Source: Pseudomonas arcuscaelestis
GTDB taxonomy: Bacteria; Pseudomonadota; Gammaproteobacteria; Pseudomonadales; Pseudomonadaceae
DNA length: 64,000 bases
Reading direction: 5' to 3'
NCBI RefSeq assembly: GCF_016881005.1
Contig: NZ_JACOPV010000015.1
Coordinates: 1 to 64,000 of the forward strand
The notes beneath the pieces were generated by a model. The model did not search any database. It was not told the DNA's origin and saw only the letters and a program-made list of their open reading frames with translations. Positions 41,554 to 49,505 of the stretch are shown here, piece by piece. Position 1 is the first letter of the stretch. The number at the start of each line of letters is the position of its first letter. The translations under genes and the position numbers were made by a program.

Positions 41554-42762
41554 ATGCCTATCACAGACACAGCGGCCAGGCAGGCCAAGCCCAAAGAAAA
41601 GCCATACACGCTCAAGGACGGGGACGGCCTGTTCCTGTACATCGCCGAAGGCGGTACCAAGTCTTGGCACTTCCGGTTCAGCTGGCACGGCAAGCAGGCG
41701 CGCATATCGCTGGGTACCTATCCAGAGATAGGCCTGCGCGATGCGAGGGAGCGCCGGGACGAGGCCAGGTCGCTGGTTGCCAAAGGGATTGACCCGCGAA
41801 CCGAGCGCCGGCAAGCGAAGGCAGAAGCGGCAGTACATCAGGAAAATACCTTTGAGGCGGTGGCCAACCGCTGGCATGAGTTCAAGTTGCCGCGCTGGTC
41901 CGCAGCCCGCAAGGGCGCTGCAGTGCAGGCGCGCTTCTACCTGGACAAGGACCTGATCCCCGAACTGGGCAAGACGCCTATTGCCCAGATGAAGCGCGGC
42001 GATGTACTAGCGGCCATGCGCAGGGTCGAACGCCGCGGCGCCCTGAACTCTGCCCGCAAGTGCCGGTCCTGGCTCAACGAGATATTCCGGTACGGGATGG
42101 CCGAGGGTCTGCTCGACATGAACCCGGCGGCTGACCTGGACATCGTGGCCCAGCCTGAACCGCCAGTTCAGCACAACCCATACCTGCGGCGGGATGAACT
42201 GAAAGAGTTCTTGATCGTGCTGCGCGACTTCAAGTGCGCCGAGTACGTTCGGAGCGCCATCCGGCTGCTGTTGCTGACCGGCGTCCGGACAATAGAGCTC
42301 CGGAGCGCAACAGTTGATCAGTTCGACTTCGAGGATGGTTTGTGGTCAATCCCGGCCGGGATCGTCAAGCAATTACAAAAGAGGGTTCGAACGAAAAGCG
42401 GGGAGATTCCACCGTACCTGGTACCGCTTTCGCGGCAGGCCGTGGAAGAAGCAAAGCGTGTGCACCAGCTGACTGGCCGATATCGGCTGCTTATCGCGGG
42501 TCGTAATGACCCGCGTAAGCCGATAAGTGATGGCACTGTCAATTCAGCCGTTTCACGGATGGGGTACAAGGGGAGGCTTACCGGCCACGGAATCCGTGGA
42601 ACGATCTCTACCGCCTTGAATGAGATGGGATACAACGAGAAGTGGATCGATGCTCAGCTCTCGCACATTGGCGATTCGTACAACCATGCTGAGTTCGTGG
42701 AGCAGCGCAGGGTGATGATGCAGGAATGGGCCGACTACCTGGACAGCCTGATGGTGGACTAG
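41554..42762 (+). CDS. int: Tyrosine recombinase integrase (P4-like, DUF4102 N-domain)
   Basis: A 402-residue site-specific recombinase. The N-terminal DUF4102 arm-binding domain has KPYTLKDGDGLFLYIAEGG, a core-binding domain spans about 100-200, and the catalytic domain has R245 (TGVRTIELR), H345/R348 (HGIRG), H371 (LSHIG) and the probable nucleophile Y376 (SYNHAEF). The H to Y spacing of five is shorter than the nine or ten usual in P4-like integrases. It reads away from the tRNA and converges with the excisionase gene, overlapping its stop. Confidence 0.95.
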   Translation: MPITDTAARQAKPKEKPYTLKDGDGLFLYIAEGGTKSWHFRFSWHGKQARISLGTYPEIGLRDARERRDEARSLVAKGIDPRTERRQAKAEAAVHQENTFEAVANRWHEFKLPRWSAARKGAAVQARFYLDKDLIPELGKTPIAQMKRGDVLAAMRRVERRGALNSARKCRSWLNEIFRYGMAEGLLDMNPAADLDIVAQPEPPVQHNPYLRRDELKEFLIVLRDFKCAEYVRSAIRLLLLTGVRTIELRSATVDQFDFEDGLWSIPAGIVKQLQKRVRTKSGEIPPYLVPLSRQAVEEAKRVHQLTGRYRLLIAGRNDPRKPISDGTVNSAVSRMGYKGRLTGHGIRGTISTALNEMGYNEKWIDAQLSHIGDSYNHAEFVEQRRVMMQEWADYLDSLMVD

Positions 42763-42971
42763 CCAGGGCGGGAAGCGCTGATGCGCTCCTTGACCCAGGC
42801 TTGCACCTCGGACTTGATCCAGGCCACAGCCTTGGGGCCCAGCTTCACCTGCCCTGGAAACTCCTTGGCCAGCATCCGCTCATAGATGGTGCTGGTGCCA
42901 AGGCCGGTGATGCGTCGAACCTCAGCGATCTTGATGAACTCAACGTCATCCGGGATTTTTGCAGCGTTCAT
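42759..42971 (-). CDS. AlpA-like excisionase / small HTH regulator
   Basis: A 70-residue protein of the AlpA/MerR-like winged-helix type: EVRRITGLGTSTIYERMLAK is the DNA-binding segment and PGQVKLGPKAVAWIKSEVQA the wing, ending in WVKERISASRPG. It sits last in the leftward operon, convergent with int, the usual place for xis. It is probably the directionality factor. Confidence 0.85.
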   Translation of the reverse strand: MNAAKIPDDVEFIKIAEVRRITGLGTSTIYERMLAKEFPGQVKLGPKAVAWIKSEVQAWVKERISASRPG

Positions 42972-42981
42972 AGGTGACCTC

Positions 42982-43191
42982 TCAGAAGATGTAACGGATG
43001 TGGTTGGTGTTGGTGCGTGGCAGCCTGGCCAGCACCGGTCCTTCGCTGAACTGTTCACCAGCCGGTGGTGGGTGCTGCTCATCGGCCTGCGTGATGCGTT
43101 GGTTTGTGGCGTAGATGGTGAGGACTACGCCGACGAGGAAGGCAAAGGCTGCCGATGTAATGCAGGCCCAGAAGACGGTGGCGGGGCTCAT
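42982..43191 (-). CDS. Small phage membrane protein
   Basis: A 69-residue protein with one N-terminal transmembrane helix (VFWACITSAAFAFLVGVVLT) and a polar tail. It overlaps the stop of the upstream Ea22-like gene by ATGA, so it is likely translated. No function is recognised. Confidence 0.6.
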   Translation of the reverse strand: MSPATVFWACITSAAFAFLVGVVLTIYATNQRITQADEQHPPPAGEQFSEGPVLARLPRTNTNHIRYIF

Positions 43192-44585
43192 GGCTGCACA
43201 TCCTCGGTCATGGATGAGTCGATAGATTCGTCAACATTCTCCTTGCGGAAGCGAATACCGGAAAACCATATAGGGACGCTTAGGTAGAAGGGATGGATTG
43301 ACTGACTCTTATCTCGAAGCCAGCGGTAACGGCCGGCGTCCATGCGCAGGTTGTCGAGCTCTTCATCCCGCGCAGTAAGGTCGTCCTGCAGATGGACGCA
43401 GATTGCGCGCATCCTGTCGAAACGCTGCTTGATGACGTCGGCGAGGTGCATGCCCAGCTCATTGGCCACAGCATCCTTGCGTGCCCATTGGCACTTATCG
43501 ACCCACTCATTGAAGGCTCGCTCTAGAGAAGGCTTGCGCTCCAGGGCGTCGCGGGCCTCCAAGAGTGCGTCACCAGCATCGCTGATCTCCCACAATGCCG
43601 GGCTGCGCTGAACTCTATTCATAAGCCCAAGCCTCACCAGAACATCGAGCCAATCCCGGCCAATATCGGTGCCTTGGCTGTCCTCGAAGCATGCCTGCGT
43701 GCGGCGCAGCTTCTTCAGCACCTTCTGAGCGAACGGCGGAAGCTCATCGCGCTCAACCGGCGCGCTAGCATCACGGCTCGGACCATGGATCTTGAAAGTA
43801 GTCCCTTCAGGAAGAAGGCCTTCTACAGTAATTCCTCCCCCCCAACTAAAATCAATGCGCCGCGCCATGTCCGATTCTGGCTCAACGTCTTCACTGACAA
43901 TTCGGCATCCTAATAGGTCTCCGGTGATTGTCAGGCTCCAATTTTCACCACCATCTATTGGATTTTCCATTGGTCCGGACTTCACGGTAAACGGCACGCC
44001 ACCTTCAGGCTGGCAAGTAACGCTTCCATGGATTTTGTTGAGATCGACCTCCATGAGCTGGGCTTGTTCTGGCACGATCGGCTCTGCGCTGGTGGATAGA
44101 GCGGCCTTGATATTTTTCATGAGGTCATGATCGAAGGTGAAGCCTTCTTCGTTCTCGATCACCTTTCGCAGCAGGGTTTCCTGCACGGCCAGCTTGGCGC
44201 ACATCCGGCCCATGACTTCAAGCCGATCGGCATCTACGTCAAGCCATTGCCGCAGATTGCTTCGGAGCTGTTCAACCTCTCCAGGATCGGCGTGGGTGTA
44301 GAGCGGGCCAAGTTTTGCGATTTCATCGAGGCAGGCGTTCCAGCCGTCTGCCTTGGCATCCGTATGAGATAGACCCTGATGCACATGGTTCTTGCGCTCA
44401 GGCAGCGCCACCGGCTCGCCCTGGTGCTGGGCGGCTGGCTGGGCTTCATGCATTACCTGATAGAGCTCGGTCATTACGTCATATGCCCCGGCCCAGTTGG
44501 CTGTCACGTAGATGCCAAGCTCTGACTTGATCTGAGCCGCGCGTAGCATTTCCGGTGTAACCATGGCCTTGTCGTTATTGTTCAT
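43188..44585 (-). CDS. Ead/Ea22-like phage protein
   Basis: A 465-residue protein assembled from segments common in lambdoid left operons. The N-terminal part has EPVALPERKN and WNACLDEIAKLGPLYTH; the middle (about 175-300) is unlike the rest; the C-terminal part has MDAGRYRWLRDKSQ and NVDESIDSSM, the recurrent Ea22-type end. Such proteins are non-essential accessory factors in lambda relatives. The start overlaps the small zinc-finger gene upstream by 11 bases. Confidence 0.7.
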   Translation of the reverse strand: MNNNDKAMVTPEMLRAAQIKSELGIYVTANWAGAYDVMTELYQVMHEAQPAAQHQGEPVALPERKNHVHQGLSHTDAKADGWNACLDEIAKLGPLYTHADPGEVEQLRSNLRQWLDVDADRLEVMGRMCAKLAVQETLLRKVIENEEGFTFDHDLMKNIKAALSTSAEPIVPEQAQLMEVDLNKIHGSVTCQPEGGVPFTVKSGPMENPIDGGENWSLTITGDLLGCRIVSEDVEPESDMARRIDFSWGGGITVEGLLPEGTTFKIHGPSRDASAPVERDELPPFAQKVLKKLRRTQACFEDSQGTDIGRDWLDVLVRLGLMNRVQRSPALWEISDAGDALLEARDALERKPSLERAFNEWVDKCQWARKDAVANELGMHLADVIKQRFDRMRAICVHLQDDLTARDEELDNLRMDAGRYRWLRDKSQSIHPFYLSVPIWFSGIRFRKENVDESIDSSMTEDVQP

Positions 44586-44739
44586 TGCCCTTCTCCTGCG
44601 CCCGCGCTTGGCGTTCGGCGCTGCATTTGGTGTGGTTGCCCTTGTTGCGGGGTTTGTTGCAGATGTCGCAGCGGCTCTTGCAGTCGAGCGGCTTCATCGG
44701 GCACCCGCGGATCACGGCCTTGCGGCGCAGGGCGGTCAT
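44575..44739 (-). CDS. Small Cys-rich (zinc-finger-like) phage protein, left-arm copy
   Basis: A 54-residue basic protein with CDICNKPRNKGNHTKCSAER, a CxxC plus HxxxC arrangement likely to bind zinc. It is clearly related to the 55-residue protein at 54528-54695 on the opposite arm (CDVCSKPRNKGDHEQCAKTR). It overlaps both neighbours by a few bases (ATGA at the start), so it is an in-operon gene. Function unknown. Confidence 0.7.
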   Translation of the reverse strand: MTALRRKAVIRGCPMKPLDCKSRCDICNKPRNKGNHTKCSAERQARAQEKGNEQ

Positions 44740-45053
44740 TGCCCGTGCTCCAGTAGGAAATTGATCACGTCCAGAATCCCCGCGACGTGGCTTCCGGGCC
44801 TGCCGACCGCTGATCGCTTGAGCTGGTTGATAACCTGCGTGACGCCATTGGGGCTGGCCAAGGTGGCGCGCAAGGCATGCACCGTCTCGATGGCATCGGC
44901 CCTCGCTTGCTGGCGCATGTACTCGTTGATGGGACCGGTCGGTACCGGCATCGGCAGCTGCTTATCTGGTGTCGGCGCCGTCAAGGTGGAAAACACAGGC
45001 GCAGCTGTAGGGTGGCGGGCCCGGTCAAGGGCCGACTGGGCGATTGGGTTCAT
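44736..45053 (-). CDS. Hypothetical phage protein
   Basis: A 105-residue soluble protein: a proline-rich start, then helices around YMRQQARADAIETVHALRA and a C-terminal GILDVINFLLEHGQ. It overlaps the zinc-finger gene by ATGA and is preceded by the methyltransferase gene. I do not recognise a family. Confidence 0.6.
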   Translation of the reverse strand: MNPIAQSALDRARHPTAAPVFSTLTAPTPDKQLPMPVPTGPINEYMRQQARADAIETVHALRATLASPNGVTQVINQLKRSAVGRPGSHVAGILDVINFLLEHGQ

Positions 45054-45057
45054 GGTG

Positions 45058-46086
45058 TTACCTCTGTGTGTCGAGATATGCGGCTATGAATTGCGTCGCC
45101 GCTTCAGCATTGATGGCGTTTCCGTAGGCGCGCAGTCGTCCCACTCGACCGGGAGCCCCATGAGCCAGCGGGAATGTGCCGGGTTCAACTGGCCGCCACT
45201 TTCCATCCCGGCAGTGGAGCCAGTCAGCATCTGCCCACATGCCGTTAACCGGGCCGCGCTGCTCAGCGAGTGACCGCGTTTCCCCCTGGCAATGCATCCC
45301 TGGCCGCCCGCTTGCTCGCTGTCCATAGCGGTCGGCGTCGGCCATCCGCTGATCACTGCAGCGTGATTCAAGGTGATGTTCGGCGTAGTGAAGTTCTCGC
45401 CCGGATGCCTGTTCGAGTCGCAGGCGGTCGGGCTTGGCCAGCCGGCCAGGGTGAAGACTTGTTCGCTCAGCGGTTTGCCCCTGGTCTGCTCCAATCGCTC
45501 TGCCAGAAACTCCGGCGAGCCCGAAGCGCTTATCCAGTCCCGCGCCGCTTGGCCGTCGCCTGTGCTGTCGCTGGCCTGTGGCGTTGGCCACCCAGTACGT
45601 TCTGTCTCGGATATGCGGCGCACCGACGCCCGCAGACGGGAACGCGATAGCCCCGAAGGCATAGTCCATGGCTTCCAGGTCAGCTTGTACAAGGTCGAGC
45701 CAAGACTCTGCGTCCTTGCTTGCAACCTGCTCTCCAAGGAGCTCTGGAGGCTTTCGCTCTTGGATGAGCCAATGAAAGTGCGGCCAGAGGTGCCGCTTGT
45801 CATCAAACCCATCTCCTTGGCCTGCCGAGGAGAAAGGTTGGCACGGACAGGAACCGGTCCAAACAGGTCGATCATCTGGCCAGCCGGCGCGACGAAGGGC
45901 ATAGGACCAAACGCCGATACCGGCGAAGAAGTGGCATTGGGTGTATGGCTTGAGGTCATCTGGGTGTACGTCCTCGATTGATCGTTCATCGACGTCGCCG
46001 GGAGCAATGTGCCCCCCCCTGATCAGGTTGCGGAGCCATTGCGCGGTGTAAGGGTCAATCTCGTTGTAGTAGGCAATGGCTCCCAT
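45058..46086 (-). CDS. Phage DNA (cytosine-5) methyltransferase
   Basis: A 342-residue C5-methyltransferase. Motif I is FFAGIGVWSYALRRAG (about residues 53-68), motif IV is GSCPCQPFSSAGQG with the catalytic Cys, motif VI is GEQV, motif VIII is HIRDR, and motifs IX-X are GRLRAYGNAINAEAATQFI. The target-recognition region (about 170-300) is variable and low in complexity. It probably protects phage DNA against host restriction. A second long frame runs through the same DNA (45084-45959). Confidence 0.93.
   Translation of the reverse strand: MGAIAYYNEIDPYTAQWLRNLIRGGHIAPGDVDERSIEDVHPDDLKPYTQCHFFAGIGVWSYALRRAGWPDDRPVWTGSCPCQPFSSAGQGDGFDDKRHLWPHFHWLIQERKPPELLGEQVASKDAESWLDLVQADLEAMDYAFGAIAFPSAGVGAPHIRDRTYWVANATGQRQHRRRPSGAGLDKRFGLAGVSGRAIGADQGQTAERTSLHPGRLAKPDRLRLEQASGRELHYAEHHLESRCSDQRMADADRYGQRASGRPGMHCQGETRSLAEQRGPVNGMWADADWLHCRDGKWRPVEPGTFPLAHGAPGRVGRLRAYGNAINAEAATQFIAAYLDTQR
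45084..45959 (-). CDS. Candidate overprinted gene inside the methyltransferase gene
   Basis: A 291-residue open frame on the same strand, in another phase, wholly inside the methyltransferase gene. It reads like a protein: FVAPAGQMIDLFGPVPVRAN, TLYKLTWKPWTMPSGLSRSR, three GWP(T/S)P motifs, and SRWLMGLPVEWDDCAPTETP near the end. I remember similar hypothetical proteins annotated in this frame in other phages, always over such methyltransferases. The start (ATG 45959) and any translation are unproven; the frame may reflect constraint on the other protein. Confidence 0.4.
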   Translation of the reverse strand: MTSSHTPNATSSPVSAFGPMPFVAPAGQMIDLFGPVPVRANLSPRQAKEMGLMTSGTSGRTFIGSSKSESLQSSLESRLQARTQSLGSTLYKLTWKPWTMPSGLSRSRLRASVRRISETERTGWPTPQASDSTGDGQAARDWISASGSPEFLAERLEQTRGKPLSEQVFTLAGWPSPTACDSNRHPGENFTTPNITLNHAAVISGWPTPTAMDSEQAGGQGCIARGKRGHSLSSAARLTACGQMLTGSTAGMESGGQLNPAHSRWLMGLPVEWDDCAPTETPSMLKRRRNS

Positions 46087-46089
46087 GAT

Positions 46090-46701
46090 TCAGGCCGCCG
46101 ACTGGTAGGCCTGGAGGGCGAAGTACACGCGGGCGCAGGCCTCTGCGTCCGGACGGGCGCGGTGCGCGTCGACCAGGTCTTCTCCGGTGAAGAACTTCAA
46201 AGCCTCGGACACGGTTGGCGTCTTGAAGCTGTTCTTGAAGTTGGTTGCCTTCATGGCATCGGTGGGCGGCAGCTGGCAGATCGGCTTGGACATGATCGCG
46301 GTGCAGTACTTGGCGCCGTCGCGGAAGTCCTCGGCGACCCAAGCATCTTTGAACCGCTTCAAGGCAATGCGCATGATGCGTGCGTCAAAGGATTCGTTGT
46401 GTGCGACCCGCAGGCCTGCACGGCGCTGGATGGCAAGAAAGCCCTCGATGGCCAGGGCTTCGGGAATGCCGTGCTCGAGCGCCATTTCGTTGGTGATGCC
46501 GTGGATTACCGATACTTCGTTCGGGATGTCCCAGCCATCCGGGCGAACCATGGCTTCGAAGCTGTCTACCAGCTCGCCCTCAGGTGTGTAGAGCAGGGCG
46601 CAGATGTCGACGATATGCGGCTGGCGCGGGTCGTCACTGGGCAGCTTCCAATGGGGAAAGCCGGTGGTTTCGGAGTCGTAAACGCAGATCAAATCGGACA
46701 T
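46090..46701 (-). CDS. DnaQ-like 3'-5' exonuclease
   Basis: A 203-residue DEDDh exonuclease: motif I VYDSETTGFP, motif II VAHNESFDARIM, motif III HRARPDAEACARVY. The phage copy probably trims 3' ends of DNA or RNA during phage replication or recombination. Three bases separate it from the methyltransferase gene. A hairpin terminator lies just upstream. Confidence 0.88.
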   Translation of the reverse strand: MSDLICVYDSETTGFPHWKLPSDDPRQPHIVDICALLYTPEGELVDSFEAMVRPDGWDIPNEVSVIHGITNEMALEHGIPEALAIEGFLAIQRRAGLRVAHNESFDARIMRIALKRFKDAWVAEDFRDGAKYCTAIMSKPICQLPPTDAMKATNFKNSFKTPTVSEALKFFTGEDLVDAHRARPDAEACARVYFALQAYQSAA

Positions 46702-46721
46702 GGAGGTTTCCTCAGGGCATG

Positions 46722-46742
46722 AAAAAGGCGCCTTACGGCGCC
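46722..46742 (-). terminator. Intrinsic terminator within the leftward operon
   Basis: On the reverse strand GGCGCC, a GTAA tetraloop and GGCGCC are followed by TTTTT. It lies between the FtsK-like and exonuclease genes, so distal genes (exonuclease, methyltransferase, Ea22, xis) need read-through or antitermination. Confidence 0.75.
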
Positions 46743-46775
46743 GGTTATGCATATTTCGCTGTGGATAAGTCAGGG

Positions 46776-47597
46776 TCAGGCGACAACTTCTTCCAGCGTG
46801 GCGCTGACCTTGTAGCTGTGGTCGAGCGCCGTCTCGCCTTCGGTTTCCACGGTGATGACCTGGTCATCGAGCAGACGCAGCAGGAGGGTGGTTGCTTGCT
46901 CGCTGCTGACTGCCAGACGGCTCTGCACCCAGTGGGCCTTGAAGGGCTTGCCGCTGGCCTTGAGCACGATCAGTTGCTTGGCATCGTCATAGTCGAAGTC
47001 GCCGAACTCCTTGCTTATTGCTACATCGCCAGTGGCTGGAGCGGTTTGGGGTGTCGGATCCAGGTCAACTGCCTGAGCTTCTGGCTCATCTTCCTGCATG
47101 GGCGTGTTGCGGCGGTCCCGATACATGGCCTCGGCGATGGCGCCGGCGCTCAGCGGCAGCTCGCGCTGATCACGCTCTGCCCGGATGCCGTCCTTGCCTT
47201 CGTTGTAGTCGTTCGGCGCAAGCACCATCATCACCAACTTGCCCGACAGGTCGACCAGCCCAGCCCGGTTCGGGTCCTGCGCATCCACTATGCCCGTGAC
47301 CGTGATGCTCTTCTCTTTAAACTTGGAATCGGCCACCTTGAATGGGATCGTGCACACACTGCGCGAGCTGATAATGCCAACGGCTGTGGTGACGGCCTCT
47401 TCGGCCTGCTCAGTGATCCTGTCAATCACTTCCTGCTGATCTTCTTCGCTGAGCCGCCCAAACGGCGTTTTGGTGTTGCGCAACTCGAAAAGGGCCGCTC
47501 CTACGAGGTCATGTACCATCAGCTGATGAGCCAGCACCATAGGTTCAACGCCGTGCAGCTTGGCGCGTTCGATTGCTTCGCGGTGTTCTACTTTCAT
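46776..47597 (-). CDS. Phage protein with FtsK-gamma-like C-terminal domain
   Basis: A 273-residue protein. The first 130 residues are a phage-specific domain (LVGAALFELRNTKTPFGRL, VMMVLAPNDYNEGKD), a linker follows, and the C-terminal part from about 205 (DYDDAKQLIVLKASGKPFKA, then WVQSRLAVSSEQATTLLLRL) looks like the winged helix of FtsK. Similar phage proteins carry the label cell division protein FtsK, but there is no ATPase motor here. It could bind the chromosomal KOPS-type sites or simply phage DNA. Confidence 0.65.
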   Translation of the reverse strand: MKVEHREAIERAKLHGVEPMVLAHQLMVHDLVGAALFELRNTKTPFGRLSEEDQQEVIDRITEQAEEAVTTAVGIISSRSVCTIPFKVADSKFKEKSITVTGIVDAQDPNRAGLVDLSGKLVMMVLAPNDYNEGKDGIRAERDQRELPLSAGAIAEAMYRDRRNTPMQEDEPEAQAVDLDPTPQTAPATGDVAISKEFGDFDYDDAKQLIVLKASGKPFKAHWVQSRLAVSSEQATTLLLRLLDDQVITVETEGETALDHSYKVSATLEEVVA

Positions 47598-47606
47598 GAG
47601 GGTTCC

Positions 47607-47807
47607 TCAGTACTTGGCGATCTGTTCCAGCTTCTTCTGCTGGTGAACGCTCAAAAGGGTGCGCGGGCCGTGGCGCTTGAAGTGGGCCCGCAGGTTTTCG
47701 ACGAACTCGTTTTCCCAAGCGCCGTCGGCATGAAGCTCGGCGGCGACAAGCAGGGATTGGAATTCTTCGACTCGGTCGTAAAGCTCTTCAACGGTTTGGC
47801 TGGCCAT
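47607..47807 (-). CDS. Small hypothetical phage protein
   Basis: A 66-residue acidic helical protein (EELYDRVEEFQSLLVAAEL, then LLSVHQQKKLEQIAKY) with a good AGGAG ribosome-binding site. It lies between the YqaJ exonuclease and the FtsK-like gene. The pattern F..LR.HFK..G....LS..Q...L..IA recurs in phage recombination operons, but I know no function. Confidence 0.65.
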   Translation of the reverse strand: MASQTVEELYDRVEEFQSLLVAAELHADGAWENEFVENLRAHFKRHGPRTLLSVHQQKKLEQIAKY

Positions 47808-47822
47808 GGGCTGCGCTCCTGG

Positions 47823-49505
47823 TCAGGCAGCGGCTCGCTCTGCCTGAACTGCCTGGATGTGCTGGATAAGGGCGGCACAGATGAGTGGGAAGTCGCTGGC
47901 GCGGTACAGCTTGGCGCCGGCCTTCACCTCGGCTGGCAGGAAGCCAAGCGTGTGAAGGAAGTCAGCAGTAAGCGCGAAGCCCAAGCGGGCAACGATATCG
48001 CCCAACTTGATGCGCTGGCCGTCGTCGGTTGATTGCTGGACTGCTGGCGCTGCGCTGGTGATCGGCGTGGCAGTTGGGGCAGGGTCGACGGCCTGTTGCG
48101 TCACCGGTTTTTCCTGCACTGGCTCTTGAGCAGACTGCTGCGCGACTTGCTCTGCTGCCTGTTGCTTCCGCAGTTCTTCCTGTTGGCGTTGCTGTTCCGC
48201 TTTCTCATCTTGCTGACGCTTGAGCTCGGCCTGTTCCTTCTCATGCTCATCGATTCGAACCTTGATCAGCGCGACCAGGTCGTCATTGGCCTTGAGCACC
48301 AGCTCTTGGAAGTCGTGGAACAGGAACTTATGGTCCTTCGCCAGATCGTTCATGGTCGCCTGGTTGACGCGGATGCCGTCGGCTATCCGGCTGGCCTCGA
48401 TCTTCGCCCGGGCCAGTTCGGCGTCGGCTGCTTCCTGGAGGCTGGAAACCGACTTCTTGCCTTTGATTGCGCCGGCGAAGTCAGCAGCAACGCGCGGCAT
48501 ACGAATGCGACCACCCAGGGTGCCGTCGATTTGGTCGATGTGCGCCTTCAAGGCCTTGGCCGCATCCATGACGATATCGGTACGGATGCTTTCCTTGCGT
48601 GCCCTGACCAGCGAAGTCAGCTCAAGTCGCTTGCGCCGGGTTTCCGCTGTGATGTCATCGATGGCCTTGAACAGCACGTCGATGCTTTCGGTCTGGCTCA
48701 AGGCGTGTTCCTTGGCTGCCTTGAGCTTGTCTTCGACCTCGCCGCACCACTTCACTGTGGCGTCGGCATCGGCAAAGTCCTTGTCGGTCGACAGCTCGGT
48801 GTTGATGTTGCCGATCACCGACAAGGCGTGAGCCTTGAAGGCGTCTAGGTTGCTGGCGGTGACCATGCCGGTGACATCGATGCGCAAGGCCGGCAGCTGA
48901 TCTGGGGCAGCGCCGATGGCCTCGACCTTGGCTTCCTTCACTTCGAAGTTGCCCAGGTCTTCCTCGAACTGGGCCCAGCCGGCCAGCAGCTGTTCCCGGC
49001 GACCATCAACGGGCCGGTATTCCAGGTGCTCGAAGTTGGTGTTCGTGCCGTCCGAGCAAACGAAGATCACGCGTTCGGCGCCACTGACCAGCAGCTGCTG
49101 CTCCAACTGCCAGTAGTAGTGGGGTTGCAATTCGCCGGCGCGGATCTGCGCGACCACTCCCTGGTTCCACAGCTTGTGCTCGAAGAGCGTGTCACCCAGC
49201 ATCGTGGCCCCGTCCATCGAGGCCAGCAGGTTCCCGCTGGTGCCGACGATGGGGTAAAGCTCTTCGCCGAGCATTTCCTCGACCAGAGGGCGTGCCAGCT
49301 CTTCGGTAGCGTGGCCACGGTCGAAGATGGCCTGTTGCTGGGGCGTGACCTCTTCGACGATGCCGGTTTTCTTCATGGCCAGCAGATCGGTGCGGGTCTG
49401 GTACTTCGAGGCGCCCATCATCGCGGGCGCCTCCGAAGCGGTGAAGTAGCTGGAGCGAAGGGCGTGCCACTCGGGCGTGCCTTGTTGGACGTTATGCACT
49501 TGCAT
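47823..49505 (-). CDS. YqaJ-family viral recombinase / exonuclease
   Basis: A 560-residue protein. The N-terminal YqaJ/lambda-exonuclease domain has QGTPEWHALRSSYFTASEAP, then HATEELARPLVEEML, MDGATM and FEHKLWN, the restriction-like catalytic core. A long coiled-coil/charged region (about 290-480, with EKEQAELKRQQDEKAEQQRQ) and a C-terminal domain from about 500 follow. The ATG at 49505 has GGAGAAG at good spacing; an ATG at 49523 does not. It overlaps the recT stop and partners RecT in phage recombination. Confidence 0.9.
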   Translation of the reverse strand: MQVHNVQQGTPEWHALRSSYFTASEAPAMMGASKYQTRTDLLAMKKTGIVEEVTPQQQAIFDRGHATEELARPLVEEMLGEELYPIVGTSGNLLASMDGATMLGDTLFEHKLWNQGVVAQIRAGELQPHYYWQLEQQLLVSGAERVIFVCSDGTNTNFEHLEYRPVDGRREQLLAGWAQFEEDLGNFEVKEAKVEAIGAAPDQLPALRIDVTGMVTASNLDAFKAHALSVIGNINTELSTDKDFADADATVKWCGEVEDKLKAAKEHALSQTESIDVLFKAIDDITAETRRKRLELTSLVRARKESIRTDIVMDAAKALKAHIDQIDGTLGGRIRMPRVAADFAGAIKGKKSVSSLQEAADAELARAKIEASRIADGIRVNQATMNDLAKDHKFLFHDFQELVLKANDDLVALIKVRIDEHEKEQAELKRQQDEKAEQQRQQEELRKQQAAEQVAQQSAQEPVQEKPVTQQAVDPAPTATPITSAAPAVQQSTDDGQRIKLGDIVARLGFALTADFLHTLGFLPAEVKAGAKLYRASDFPLICAALIQHIQAVQAERAAA

